Assembly: GCF_010727325.1 (NCBI RefSeq)
Contig: NZ_AP022565.1
Coordinates: 2,666,001-2,730,000, forward strand
Length of the DNA stretch: 64,000 nt
Source: Mycolicibacterium alvei
Lineage (GTDB): Bacteria > Actinomycetota > Actinomycetes > Mycobacteriales > Mycobacteriaceae
Direction of reading: 5' to 3'
Positions 1-7,614 of the stretch are shown in pieces. The notes beneath the pieces are model-generated. The model saw only the letters and a program-made list of their open reading frames with translations, was not told the origin of the DNA and did no database searches. The translations under genes were made by a program, and so were the position numbers. Position 1 is the stretch's first letter. The number at the start of each line of letters is the position of its first letter.

Positions 1-273
1 GACACCGGTCGGTGGAACGACACTGACAACCCAGCGCTGTACTACTACATGCTCGATTTCGAGGAGGGATGGGCAGGACCGCTCTCACCGCAACCGGGTA
101 AGGATCCAGGCATCATCCGCTGGCGCGGCGGCCAATCCGACGGTCTGCCGGAGGCCCTGTCCGATATTCCGGCGATCTACCGACACAACCCGACCTCGGT
201 GCCGGCTGCCGAAGTACGCCACGACGGCGACCAGCCAACGGTTGAACCCCGTCGCTATGCGGATCCGCCGTAA
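1..273 (+). CDS. 3' end of an unidentified gene, cut by the window start
   Basis: The reading frame is open from base 1 to a TAA stop at 271-273, so about 90 C-terminal residues are visible and the start lies outside the window. The internal ATG at 49 is probably not the real start because the frame continues upstream without a stop (beginning DTGRWNDTDNPALYYY). The fragment is rich in W, Y, D and P and has no membrane segment. I do not recognise the family. It converges on the calpain-like gene on the other strand. Confidence 0.5.
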   Translation, partial: DTGRWNDTDNPALYYYMLDFEEGWAGPLSPQPGKDPGIIRWRGGQSDGLPEALSDIPAIYRHNPTSVPAAEVRHDGDQPTVEPRRYADPP

Positions 274-351
274 ACCCAGCGCGCCGGCCCCTACTTTCGG
301 TCATGAAGAACTGCCAGCCACGTTCCCGCGCTTACGAATCTGACATCGGCC

Positions 352-1770
352 TCATACCGCCACGCCGATGGCCGTGAAGTACCGCTGGAACGTACTGAAG
401 TCGATGGCGAAAACCCCGTCATCGACGGAGAGATCCAGCGTTCGCGTGAACCCGATGTCCCGCAACGAAACCGAGTTGACCAACGGGTTGGTGCCCTCGG
501 TGTCACCCCACGGATTGCGGAGAATCACGTAGTCCAGTTGGACCCTCAGGACCGGCCGCAGCGATCTACGGAACGGTAGAAGTAGAGGAGCGCCGACCCA
601 GCCCAACACGGAATAGGCGTGGTTGGCAACGATATTCGCGTCAGCGTAATTCACACCTTCGGGTTCCGTCTGGTACGTCCACGCAGTCATCGGATCGACG
701 GTGCGACCGTTGACACAATGCGATTTAACGAGGTTGGTGATCGCGGCGGTGGTCTGCCCAGCGGTAGCGGTGCGTTGCGGCCGCCGTCCGGTCAGCACTG
801 CCGTCGCCACGTCCGGCCAGACGCTGCCGTTCAACGACGTCATGTCGGGGCGATCGTTCGTGGTCCCGGTGATCCACTTTGCGTACGCCTTCTCCAATTG
901 CGCCGGCCACGTCTCGCCAGGCTCAGATGAGTGGGCATAGAGCGGTGTGGAGGTGCTTGCCCACACCGGGATCCGTTCGGTGGCCTCGACCAGGCTGGCC
1001 ACACCAGTGCTGGGATCGGTGAACCGGAATTGGTTCTTGAACTGCTGATTGTCCGTGCCCGTGGCCCGCGAGCGCTGGGCGAATGTGTAGGGCAATGTCC
1101 AGGCCACCGATGACAGTGCGGATATCAAACCGCAGTCGCCGAGGCTGCCCTGAATCGGATCGAAGTATTCGGCAGCCTCGTTGTAGAACCGACCAGTGTC
1201 GGTCCATTCGGCGCCGTCAGGCGTCCACCCGGTGACGAAAACGCCCAAGTTGATCAGCGCGTCGAGCATGCCATGGGTGAACACCTTGTCGATGAATATC
1301 CCGGAACCGTCCCGCGGCCCCGCGATCTCGACCATCCATCCCCCACCCCGGGTAGGAACAATCGACCGCAGGCGAACGGTGTCAAACCGACCGACCAGCG
1401 GTTCGATATCGCGCAGAACCCGGGGTACGAAATCCTCGCGGTTCTCCAATCGCTCCGAATCGCGCACTAGTGTAGGAGGTTCCGGCGCTGCAATGTCTTC
1501 AGGCCGAAGAATCCCGTCCACGTCAAGGCGAGATCCCAGAAACAGCGGCGACCCGTGCCGCGGATCGAACAGTTCGGCATAGGGCATCCCAAAGACGTCC
1601 TCGAGCACGCCTTTCCGGTCGTCGACAGTAGACCAGTCGATCGGATGTCCAACGGTGAACTCCGCGAGTGCGTAGGGGCTTCGGGCATTGGGCGCCAGCG
1701 CCGCAGGGGGCTGATCGGTTGGTTTCGTCCTGCGTCTCGTGATGGGTTTGTTGACCTCTGTGGTGGTCAT
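352..1770 (-). CDS. Calpain-like (C2 family) cysteine protease
   Basis: A 472-residue protein with the papain-fold calpain catalytic signature. The nucleophile sits in QGSLGDCGLISAL (Cys about 213), the histidine in NHAYSVLGW (His about 384) and the asparagine in ILRNPWGDT (Asn about 419), in the Cys-His-Asn order and spacing of C2 proteases. About 200 residues precede the protease domain and match no family I know. There is no signal peptide or Ca-binding EF-hand that I can see. A good ribosome-binding site (GGGGAGG) lies 7 nt before the ATG. Bacterial calpain-like enzymes are sporadic and their substrates mostly unknown, so a role here would be guesswork. All three catalytic residues are present, which argues for an active peptidase. 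Confidence 0.85.
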   Translation of the reverse strand: MTTTEVNKPITRRRTKPTDQPPAALAPNARSPYALAEFTVGHPIDWSTVDDRKGVLEDVFGMPYAELFDPRHGSPLFLGSRLDVDGILRPEDIAAPEPPTLVRDSERLENREDFVPRVLRDIEPLVGRFDTVRLRSIVPTRGGGWMVEIAGPRDGSGIFIDKVFTHGMLDALINLGVFVTGWTPDGAEWTDTGRFYNEAAEYFDPIQGSLGDCGLISALSSVAWTLPYTFAQRSRATGTDNQQFKNQFRFTDPSTGVASLVEATERIPVWASTSTPLYAHSSEPGETWPAQLEKAYAKWITGTTNDRPDMTSLNGSVWPDVATAVLTGRRPQRTATAGQTTAAITNLVKSHCVNGRTVDPMTAWTYQTEPEGVNYADANIVANHAYSVLGWVGAPLLLPFRRSLRPVLRVQLDYVILRNPWGDTEGTNPLVNSVSLRDIGFTRTLDLSVDDGVFAIDFSTFQRYFTAIGVAV

Positions 1771-1928
1771 CGCAGTGCCTCCCCTGGTGCGACGGTGGGT
1801 TTCGCCATCCAGCCTCGACCGGGCGACCGGGCGATCGTGCTGGGCATGCGTAGCCGACTACCTCAATTGGTCGCCCACATGTCTGGGTGGACGCTCCCGG
1901 CTCGGAAGGTTCCAAGCAAGCGCACCGG

Positions 1929-2675
1929 TCAGAGCTGCGCGAGCAACCTGTCGACGAGACGGGTCAACCGTTCGAAATGTGCGCCGGCCCAGTAGATCTG
2001 CCCACAGTCCGTACACTGACTGAATTCGTCGTAATACCGCCGGGTCAACGGCTCAAGCTGGTCGATAACCTGCTCCTTCGCCACAGCCGCCAGCGCGCCG
2101 TTGCATCGCACGCACCGAGTGAACGGCGCAACCCGCCGTCGCAGATCCAACCGCCGCATCACCTCCAGCGTCTGCTCCTCCGACTGTTGAGAGTGAACGA
2201 ACAAGCCATGGGTGATCGCCCGCCTCTTCAACAGGCCACGGTCCCGGGTCAGCAGGATCCGCCGCTGATCCACGCTGATACCGGCCAGTGCCTGATCGTC
2301 GGCGTCGCTCGACCACCACACGTCGAACCCGAGCACCCGGAGCAATCGGGCCAGCCAGCCGAGGTTGACGTCGATCACGAACCGCGGATGCCGCAACGGC
2401 TCTGGCCGTAATCGTGCCGTGGACCCGATGTCGAGCGCCTCGAACATGGGATACACCGCGATGCGATCGCCCACTACCGGGCGGTGATCGAAACTCACCG
2501 GGTCCTCGTTGACGAGGATCAGATCGATCTCGGTGTGCGGAATACCCATTGCCTCCAGGACATCCTTGACGGTCTGATGGCTCTGGCAGGGACGGCGCAC
2601 GACCCGGCCTCGCGAGTCCGCTTCCACGAAGTCGTTGAGCTCGGCGTAGGCCCGAACGGTCACGAAACCCTCCAT
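1929..2675 (-). CDS. Mut7-C RNase-domain protein with N-terminal ubiquitin-like domain
   Basis: A 248-residue protein. The first 80 residues have the ubiquitin-like/MoaD-like pattern that precedes Mut7-C domains in actinobacteria. The rest is a PIN-like Mut7-C ribonuclease domain with acidic residues in FVIDVNLGWLARLL and RILLTRDRGLL. It ends in a zinc ribbon with two CxxC pairs (RCVRC and QCTDC). A longer frame reaches 2738, but that would overlap the hipA stop. The ATG at 2675 has a GGATGGAG site upstream and leaves 19 nt to hipA, so it is preferred. Rv0579 of M. tuberculosis is, from memory, a similar protein. Predicted role: cytosolic RNA cleavage or processing. It may be transcribed with hipBA, since all three genes run the same way with short gaps. 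Confidence 0.8.
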   Translation of the reverse strand: MEGFVTVRAYAELNDFVEADSRGRVVRRPCQSHQTVKDVLEAMGIPHTEIDLILVNEDPVSFDHRPVVGDRIAVYPMFEALDIGSTARLRPEPLRHPRFVIDVNLGWLARLLRVLGFDVWWSSDADDQALAGISVDQRRILLTRDRGLLKRRAITHGLFVHSQQSEEQTLEVMRRLDLRRRVAPFTRCVRCNGALAAVAKEQVIDQLEPLTRRYYDEFSQCTDCGQIYWAGAHFERLTRLVDRLLAQL

Positions 2676-2694
2676 ATCTCCATCCTCGCGCTGT

Positions 2695-3975
2695 TCAGCG
2701 GTCCAGGTTGGGCCTCCATGTCCCGGTGACATGTTCAACGATCCGCTCCGCCATGCGTTCTGCCGCAGGTTGCACGCTCACCGGCAGAGCCGCTGCGGCA
2801 CTCTCCAACGCACCAGGAAGATCCCTGCGCAGTTCGTCCACCCAGGCCACGGCCTGGTCCGCGGGAATCCCGAGACGACGTCCGACCTTGCTCCAATCGG
2901 AAGTGGTGACGTCGAGCATTTTCCAGTGGTCACCGATCTTCATCGAAGAGTGGAGGCGCTCGCGCTGTTCGTATGGCGCGGCCGAAGCAACGTCGTACAG
3001 CGGCGACACCTGGGCCCGTGACCCGATGAGGACGAGCGAGTAGTTCTTCGCGTGCGCGTCAGTTCCGCCGATGAGGACGTTGTAGGACAGTGCTTTGAAG
3101 AAGCGCTCGGCGTTCACAGCGCGGTCCTCGATCGGGAGCCTGTTGAGAAGGTCAGCGATATCACTGACCCCGGGCCCTCCGTCGGACTGGTATTTCAGAC
3201 TGGGGTGGACCGACAGCGCCTGGCACATGTCTTCTTGGTGGACCCGGTGCCAGGTGGTCCCGTCATAGCGGCGGTCATAGCGCGTCGAGGTCAATACCTG
3301 GACGTCACCGATTTCCATCACCGCGGATTCGGCGGCGAGCAGCCCGACTTCACGTGCAGCCCGCAGGCACAGCGTCTCGTTGATGTGGTGCCGTGCGTAG
3401 CCGGCGATTGCAGGCTTGACGATCACGGTCGTCGGGGTCGAATCTCGCGGGATCCCGAACCGCCCGGACTGCGGGTCCCGGAACAGCGCGACCTTGGGTT
3501 GCGCGCCGGCGAGGCTCCACCTGCCACCGAACCTTCCTGGGTCCCAGTCGGATTGATGAGTGGCGAGCACCTGGACGAGATCTGCGAGCTCAGTCTCACT
3601 GAGCCATTGAATGTCACCTGTCCGCGCGCGGGCATCAGCCGGATCGGCATCGGGCGGGAGAATCTGCACCGCGCCGGCTGCGTCGCGCCCGACGTGGGCG
3701 AGCAGGGCGAAGGGATTGTTAGGTGACACGTTGTATTCGCGTCCCCACCGCTGTCGCGCACCTTCGCTGTCCGGAAGCAGGCCTTCAAGATAAGATCGAA
3801 TAGCCTTGTCCCGATGCCGATTCGACAAGACAGGCAAGGACAGCGACAACGGTGTCGGGTCAGCCTGGGCGGCGTACTCGTCGTCGTAGGTGAAACGCAG
3901 AGCTCCGTGGGCAGACTGTGTCACCGTGCCGGCCGGGATCCCGTCTAGGTAGATCCCCAACGTCCTGTCCGCCAT
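2695..3975 (-). CDS. hipA: HipA-family Ser/Thr kinase toxin of a type II toxin-antitoxin pair
   Basis: A 426-residue HipA-type protein. The N-terminal subdomain contains the family motif YLEGLLPD. The loop around GGRWSLAGAQPKVAL matches the autophosphorylated Ser/ATP region. The catalytic segment LIGGTDAHAKNYSLV carries the Asp and Asn expected in active kinases, followed by a metal-binding type motif SPLYDVASA. Characterised HipA enzymes phosphorylate aminoacyl-tRNA synthetases and arrest growth. The ATG at 3975 shares one base with the hipB stop (TGATG), and a GTG immediately upstream is an alternative start. The complete catalytic set suggests a functional toxin. The substrate cannot be inferred. 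Confidence 0.88.
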   Translation of the reverse strand: MADRTLGIYLDGIPAGTVTQSAHGALRFTYDDEYAAQADPTPLSLSLPVLSNRHRDKAIRSYLEGLLPDSEGARQRWGREYNVSPNNPFALLAHVGRDAAGAVQILPPDADPADARARTGDIQWLSETELADLVQVLATHQSDWDPGRFGGRWSLAGAQPKVALFRDPQSGRFGIPRDSTPTTVIVKPAIAGYARHHINETLCLRAAREVGLLAAESAVMEIGDVQVLTSTRYDRRYDGTTWHRVHQEDMCQALSVHPSLKYQSDGGPGVSDIADLLNRLPIEDRAVNAERFFKALSYNVLIGGTDAHAKNYSLVLIGSRAQVSPLYDVASAAPYEQRERLHSSMKIGDHWKMLDVTTSDWSKVGRRLGIPADQAVAWVDELRRDLPGALESAAAALPVSVQPAAERMAERIVEHVTGTWRPNLDR

Positions 3976-4334
3976 CACCTTTTCCTCGTGCCGAACAGCG
4001 CGTCGAACGGATCAGAGGTCACGGGAGCCGTTCCCTCCGGCTTGGGCTTCTCGGGAGCTTCCTTCCGGGTACGTTTGCGAGCGTTGGACGTCACCTCCGG
4101 CGCGGTCGCCTCCAGACTCACACCGACGACGCGAAGTGCATCGAGCACGCGTTGCGCTTCGAGCCGGGGATGCCCCTTCTCGAGCCGAACAACCCAGTCT
4201 CGACTCATGCGCAGTTGTGCGGCCAGCTCAGCCTGAGTCATTCCGCGAGCCGTGCGAGCAGAACGGACGAGCGCACCGACGTCGCCCATTGTCTTGACTT
4301 GCATGCCCCACTCCCTGTAGTCGTTCGCCGACAT
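3975..4334 (-). CDS. hipB: HipB-like XRE-family antitoxin and repressor
   Basis: A 119-residue protein with a helix-turn-helix of the XRE/Cro type at residues 20-65 (AELAAQLRMSRDWVVRLEKG) and a basic, proline-rich C-terminal tail. It directly precedes and is translationally coupled to hipA. HipB antitoxins bind HipA and repress their own promoter. The ATG at 4334 lacks a ribosome-binding site but lies 5 nt after a TACAAT -10 box, which fits leaderless translation. An alternative ATG at 4304 would remove ten residues. The tail could be the flexible degradation or toxin-contact region, but this is inference. Confidence 0.85.
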   Translation of the reverse strand: MSANDYREWGMQVKTMGDVGALVRSARTARGMTQAELAAQLRMSRDWVVRLEKGHPRLEAQRVLDALRVVGVSLEATAPEVTSNARKRTRKEAPEKPKPEGTAPVTSDPFDALFGTRKR

Positions 4335-4339
4335 TTCGA

Positions 4340-4369
4340 ATTGTAGTCGCTCGACATCTTTTACAAAAG
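4340..4369 (-). promoter_or_regulatory. hipBA promoter with overlapping small palindrome
   Basis: Reading the minus strand, a -10 hexamer TACAAT occupies 4345-4340 and a TTTTGT -35-like element occupies 4368-4363 with a 17-bp spacer. The start codon follows 5 nt after the -10 box, implying a leaderless mRNA. The palindrome CTTTTacAAAAG (4358-4369) covers the -35 element and is a plausible HipB operator. No experimental support is available. Confidence 0.45.
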
Positions 4370-4540
4370 AGGTCGTTCTACCACTTTCCGCATTTCAGGG
4401 GTCCAGAATTGACCGACCCGAGTGCGGTGACATCACCGACGAGATCACGTTCCGAAGCCTCGCCGAGGTCGGCAATCGCCCCAACCCGCGCAACCACCGG
4501 CACCCTGGGCAACGTCGCACAATCGGCCTAGCGTGAAGTC

Positions 4541-5026
4541 ATGACAGAGCAGTTACCCGCGGTATCCGTGGCTCATCCGCCGAAAGCGATGCTGCGCGTC
4601 GTCAACCCGGCCCTGCGGTTCGTGCTGCGCACGCCGATCGCCGGCGCCGCACGCCACCAGTTCATGGTTCTGACCGTGCGGGGTCGAAAGACCGGACGAC
4701 AGTATGCGATTCCGCTGAGCGCACACCGTATCGACAACACCCTCTACGCGATGACCGACGCCGGGTGGAAGCACAACTTCCGCGACGGCGCCACCGCCGA
4801 AGTCCTCCACGACGGCCAGACGACGACCATGCGCGGCGAACTCATCGAGGACCGCGCGACCGTCGCCGACCTGTTCTGGCGCTGCGCCGAGTCCTACGGC
4901 GTCAAACGCGCCCAGCGGATGATGGGGTTGACGTTCCGCGATCAGCGCATCCCCACGCTGGACGAGTTCACCGAGGCGGTCGATCGTGAGCACCTCGCTG
5001 CGATCAAGTTGACCCCGTCCGGGTAG
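4541..5026 (+). CDS. Ddn-type F420-dependent nitroreductase/quinone reductase family protein
   Basis: A 161-residue protein of the deazaflavin-dependent oxidoreductase family. The split-barrel segment with the signature LTVRGRKTGRQYAIPLSAH is followed by GWKHNFRDGATAEVL, the pattern that positions the F420 phosphate and the substrate in mycobacterial Ddn-like enzymes. Members reduce quinones or nitro-compounds with F420H2 at the membrane or in the cytosol. The ATG follows a TAGCGT hexamer by 6 nt, so the transcript may be leaderless. The downstream neighbourhood is decayed DNA, so it looks like a single-gene transcript. The substrate is unknown. Confidence 0.85.
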   Translation: MTEQLPAVSVAHPPKAMLRVVNPALRFVLRTPIAGAARHQFMVLTVRGRKTGRQYAIPLSAHRIDNTLYAMTDAGWKHNFRDGATAEVLHDGQTTTMRGELIEDRATVADLFWRCAESYGVKRAQRMMGLTFRDQRIPTLDEFTEAVDREHLAAIKLTPSG

Positions 5027-5038
5027 CCCGCACCGGGT

Positions 5039-5194
5039 TCACCCCAGCACCAGCGACACGCCGTTGGCGTTCAAACTGGCGAACGAGTAACTCATGTCGC
5101 CTCGCCGACTCACGGACACGACGTACTGATCTTCACCCTCGGTGACCTGAAACGAGAAGGGGAAAGTTCGGAGGCCTACGGTCAACAAGGCCAG
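5039..5194 (-). pseudogene. C-terminal fragment of an unidentified protein gene
   Basis: On the minus strand an open stretch of 51 codons ends in TGA at 5041-5039. It reads like a genuine beta-rich C-terminus (for example FPFSFQVTEGEDQYVVSV and SYSFASLNANGVSLVLG) with high G/C in third positions. A TAG stop lies directly upstream in the same frame and there is no start codon with a ribosome site. I interpret it as the remnant of a deleted gene. The family is not recognised. Confidence 0.4.
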
Positions 5195-5203
5195 CTACGC
5201 ATC

Positions 5204-5506
5204 TTGACTCCTGGCTTTGTGCTGATGATAGCTACGTGGCGCGACTTTTCGATCATCACGAAAGGCTTCAACCCCGAGCGCATGGAACCTGCTGTGGTGG
5301 CTGAGGTTCGGGCTAATTCGATGTTCGTCATCGAGAAGGGGCTCATCGACCCCAATGCGATATCGTTCCGATCGTTGACGTATCCAGACCGCTACATCCG
5401 GCACCGTGGCTAGCAGATCTATGCCGAAGAAGTTTCGTCCCCTTTGGATTATCAGGACGCGACGTTCCGAATGAACAAGCCGCTGAACGGAATGCGCTGG
5501 GGGTAG
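5204..5506 (+). pseudogene. AbfB-domain protein gene remnant interrupted by an in-frame stop
   Basis: Translation gives a fragment like the alpha-L-arabinofuranosidase B carbohydrate-binding domain: ISFRSLTYPDRYIRHRG, the beta-trefoil repeat motif with Y-x-R-H-R. A TAG at 5411-5413 follows. The same frame then continues with residues expected next in an AbfB repeat (QIYAEEVSSP, DATFRMNKPL) to a second stop at 5504-5506. So a single in-frame nonsense codon splits one domain. The frame is also open upstream of 5204 without an obvious start. Known AbfB domains bind arabinan or arabinoxylan in secreted proteins; no signal peptide remains here. A sequencing error at the TAG is an alternative. Confidence 0.55.
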
Positions 5507-5582
5507 CGACAGCCAAACTGGCTGGGTTCCAACGCCTTCAGCTCACCGACCTTTCTCGGTACCATCGCCACCCGCACGCCGC

Positions 5583-5985
5583 TTACGGAACCTGCGCGAC
5601 ACCGAGCCTCGCCGCCACATCGAGAAGGATGGCCGGAAGCACCGCGTCGTCGCCGTGGACGTTGACCGCGGCAACGCTCGCGACCACCATGATCACGGCA
5701 CACGATGCGCAGTTCCGGACCCGGTTCCTCCGTGAGTTGTAGGCGGCGGCACGATTGGAGGAGGCCCACGTCGTGCCGATTCACGACTGGGGTGCACAAG
5801 ACGGCGCCGCCCCCGTCGTACATGCCGACGGCGACCCGAAACCCTGAAGTGTCCAGTTCCGCACAACTACGCCAGATCTCGTTGGGGGACCACACCGTCG
5901 TGAGCACCCAGGGCGCCGACCGATGGGTGCCGCAGTTGAGTTCCAAACGACCGGGAGTCATCAACCAAGGCGTTGCGTGGGACAA
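5583..5985 (-). pseudogene. Frameshifted, unidentified gene
   Basis: Minus-strand translation from 5985 gives coding-like sequence with strong G/C third-position bias (for example LTTVWSPNEIWRSCAELD, FRVAVGMYDGGGAVL). Near 5691-5705 this frame loses its coding character, while the next frame continues smoothly as VIMVVASVAAVNVHGDDAV and so on to TAA at 5585-5583. One inserted or deleted base would join the two halves into one protein of about 130 residues. The family is not recognised. The true start is uncertain: TTG at 5985 or a nearby ATG at about 5961. Confidence 0.4.
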
Positions 5986-6111
5986 CGAGTTGACGTTGTC
6001 CTGGTGCAGCGACCATGGCTTCGATCGGAATCACTGCTACGCGAAGCTCATCAGCACGACGCACGCCGTAGCTGGCAGCACTGCGTTCAATTGACCTGGC
6101 GCTCGGCACAG

Positions 6112-6151
6112 CTGATATCACCGGCAGTGTCACGTTTCGAAATCACATATC
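6112..6151. repeat. Dispersed hairpin element, half copy
   Basis: About 33 of 40 positions match the right half of the palindromic element at 16576-16615. Shared blocks are TATCACCGG and TTTCGAA.TCACATATC. The left arm is missing here. It lies in the decayed, gene-poor stretch just downstream of the esterase gene. A third, more diverged copy is near 48.6 kb. Confidence 0.5.
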
Positions 6152-6185
6152 TTTCCCGCTGCCGGTGCCAATGTGGCCGGTCGGA

Positions 6186-7187
6186 TCAGCATCGGCGCCT
6201 GAGCACATCACGGATGTAGTAACACGCGTCGTCCGCATCACGCCCCAGTACGGAAAACCCCATCCAGCCATGAATGCCCTCGTCGAGTTCGTACCAACCG
6301 ATTTCGATACCGTCGGCTTGTGCACGTCGCCGAAATGCTCGCGCATCGGGATTAAGCATGTCGTGGGTGCCCGTCAACACGGTGATCTTGGGCAACCCGG
6401 TCAGCGAACCTACCGCCGGGCTCAACAACGGATGATCGAGTGAATCGCCTCCGGCGAAGTGCCGTGCGGCCCGATGCAAGAACTCGAGGTTGAGGACCGG
6501 ATCGAGCTTGGCCACAGCCGCCACAGCTGGATCGGGTAACCCGGCATGCAACCACGGTGACAGCAGGACCGCATCGCTCGGTTGCGGCAAGCCGGCATCC
6601 CGGCCGGCATGGCACAATCCCAAAGTCAAACCTCCACCAGCCGAATCACCCATGAATACAATCGATTTCGGGTCATGGCTGCCGAGGATTCGGCGGTAGA
6701 CATTCAACAGGAGCGGATAGACGTCACGGTACGAGTACTCGGGCGTCAGCGGGAAGATCGGCACAGTGATAGTGCGACGAACCAGGACCGACATCTTGGC
6801 CAGGAACGGCCAGTACAGGGCCGGTGCGAATTCGGCGACGTAGCACCCGCCATGCAGATAAAGCACGTGACCGTCAACGACCGCGGGTTCGGACAGCTTG
6901 GGACTGATCTCGTAGACCGGCCATCCGTCGATGTCGCTGCGGGTGACGGCGACGCTCTTGAAGACCCGCTTCGGAGGAAGCCCCGCATACGGTTGGCGTG
7001 GCGGCCCGGCGGCCAACCGGTCGATCATCGCCGGCCGCAGCGTCCAGTTGCGCAGCCGACTCAGCAACAGGGCTTTCGCCAGGAATCGGTGCCGGAACCG
7101 CGCACGAGGACTCACCTGGGGATTATCAGCGCAATCCCAGCCAGAACGAGGGCGAATGGGGCTCGGAGCCACGCCTTCGAGCCCCAT
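6186..7187 (-). CDS. Alpha/beta hydrolase, hormone-sensitive-lipase type esterase
   Basis: A 333-residue carboxylic-ester hydrolase of the HSL/GDxG group. The oxyanion-hole motif is LYLHGGCYVAEF (about 109-120). The nucleophile elbow is GDSAGGG (Ser about 182), the acid lies in GTHDMLNPDA (Asp about 276) and the base in GIHGWMG (His about 306). The triad is complete. No signal peptide is obvious, so it is probably cytosolic. The related mycobacterial Lip enzymes cut short-to-medium acyl esters; the substrate here is not predictable. It starts 11 nt after the PASTA-protein gene on the same strand, so the two are probably co-transcribed. The ATG at 7187 has GAGGG upstream. Confidence 0.85.
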   Translation of the reverse strand: MGLEGVAPSPIRPRSGWDCADNPQVSPRARFRHRFLAKALLLSRLRNWTLRPAMIDRLAAGPPRQPYAGLPPKRVFKSVAVTRSDIDGWPVYEISPKLSEPAVVDGHVLYLHGGCYVAEFAPALYWPFLAKMSVLVRRTITVPIFPLTPEYSYRDVYPLLLNVYRRILGSHDPKSIVFMGDSAGGGLTLGLCHAGRDAGLPQPSDAVLLSPWLHAGLPDPAVAAVAKLDPVLNLEFLHRAARHFAGGDSLDHPLLSPAVGSLTGLPKITVLTGTHDMLNPDARAFRRRAQADGIEIGWYELDEGIHGWMGFSVLGRDADDACYYIRDVLRRRC

Positions 7188-7198
7188 GAGTCACACCC

Positions 7199-7519
7199 TC
7201 ACGGGCACGTCTCGGTGTCGATGCGCACCACACCGAAGTCGATCTCGGTCGACGCAGAGAACTTCGTCCCCGGCGGCGGCGTCGAACTGCACACCTGCCA
7301 GTTGCGGTCGCTGATCTGGGCCGGGCCCTTCCCGGTGAGATCGGTCGAACTGCTGAACCACACCTCACCGCGGGTCAACGACTGGATCGCATCCTGCGCG
7401 CCCTGCAGATCCATCCCGATCAGATTCGGCATGGTCCACGACGGCGACGCCACCGCCGCCGGGCTCGTCGCCAGAGCAACAACCACCACACCGGCAACCG
7501 CCAGCAATACCCGCTTCAT
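7199..7519 (-). CDS. Small secreted PASTA-domain protein
   Basis: A 106-residue protein with a signal peptide (MKRVLLAVAGVVVVALATSP, then AVASPS) and a single PASTA domain with the usual opening TMPNLIGMDLQGAQDAI. PASTA domains bind peptidoglycan fragments or beta-lactams, mostly on PknB and PBPs. A lone secreted copy may bind the wall or compete with these receptors (inference). Cysteines in WQVCSS and TETCP could form a disulfide. The ATG at 7519 is chosen because a perfect AGGAGG lies 6 nt upstream; longer frames lack a signal sequence. The downstream esterase gene probably shares its transcript. Confidence 0.82.
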   Translation of the reverse strand: MKRVLLAVAGVVVVALATSPAAVASPSWTMPNLIGMDLQGAQDAIQSLTRGEVWFSSSTDLTGKGPAQISDRNWQVCSSTPPPGTKFSASTEIDFGVVRIDTETCP

Positions 7520-7614
7520 ATCAACCTCCTGTTTGAAGTGAACCGCGCATCGTTGCACCAGCCACCGACAACCCGCACTGGTCAATCCCGCACCGACACC
7601 GGCAGACTCGGGGT

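Noticed and set aside
5705..6094. Plus-strand frame of 129 codons
   Set aside because: It lies opposite the frameshifted minus-strand gene, whose codon bias is better. No ribosome site.
7199..7585. Longer N-terminus of the PASTA protein from 7585
   Set aside because: It would put 22 residues before a clean signal peptide that has a perfect AGGAGG at the correct distance.
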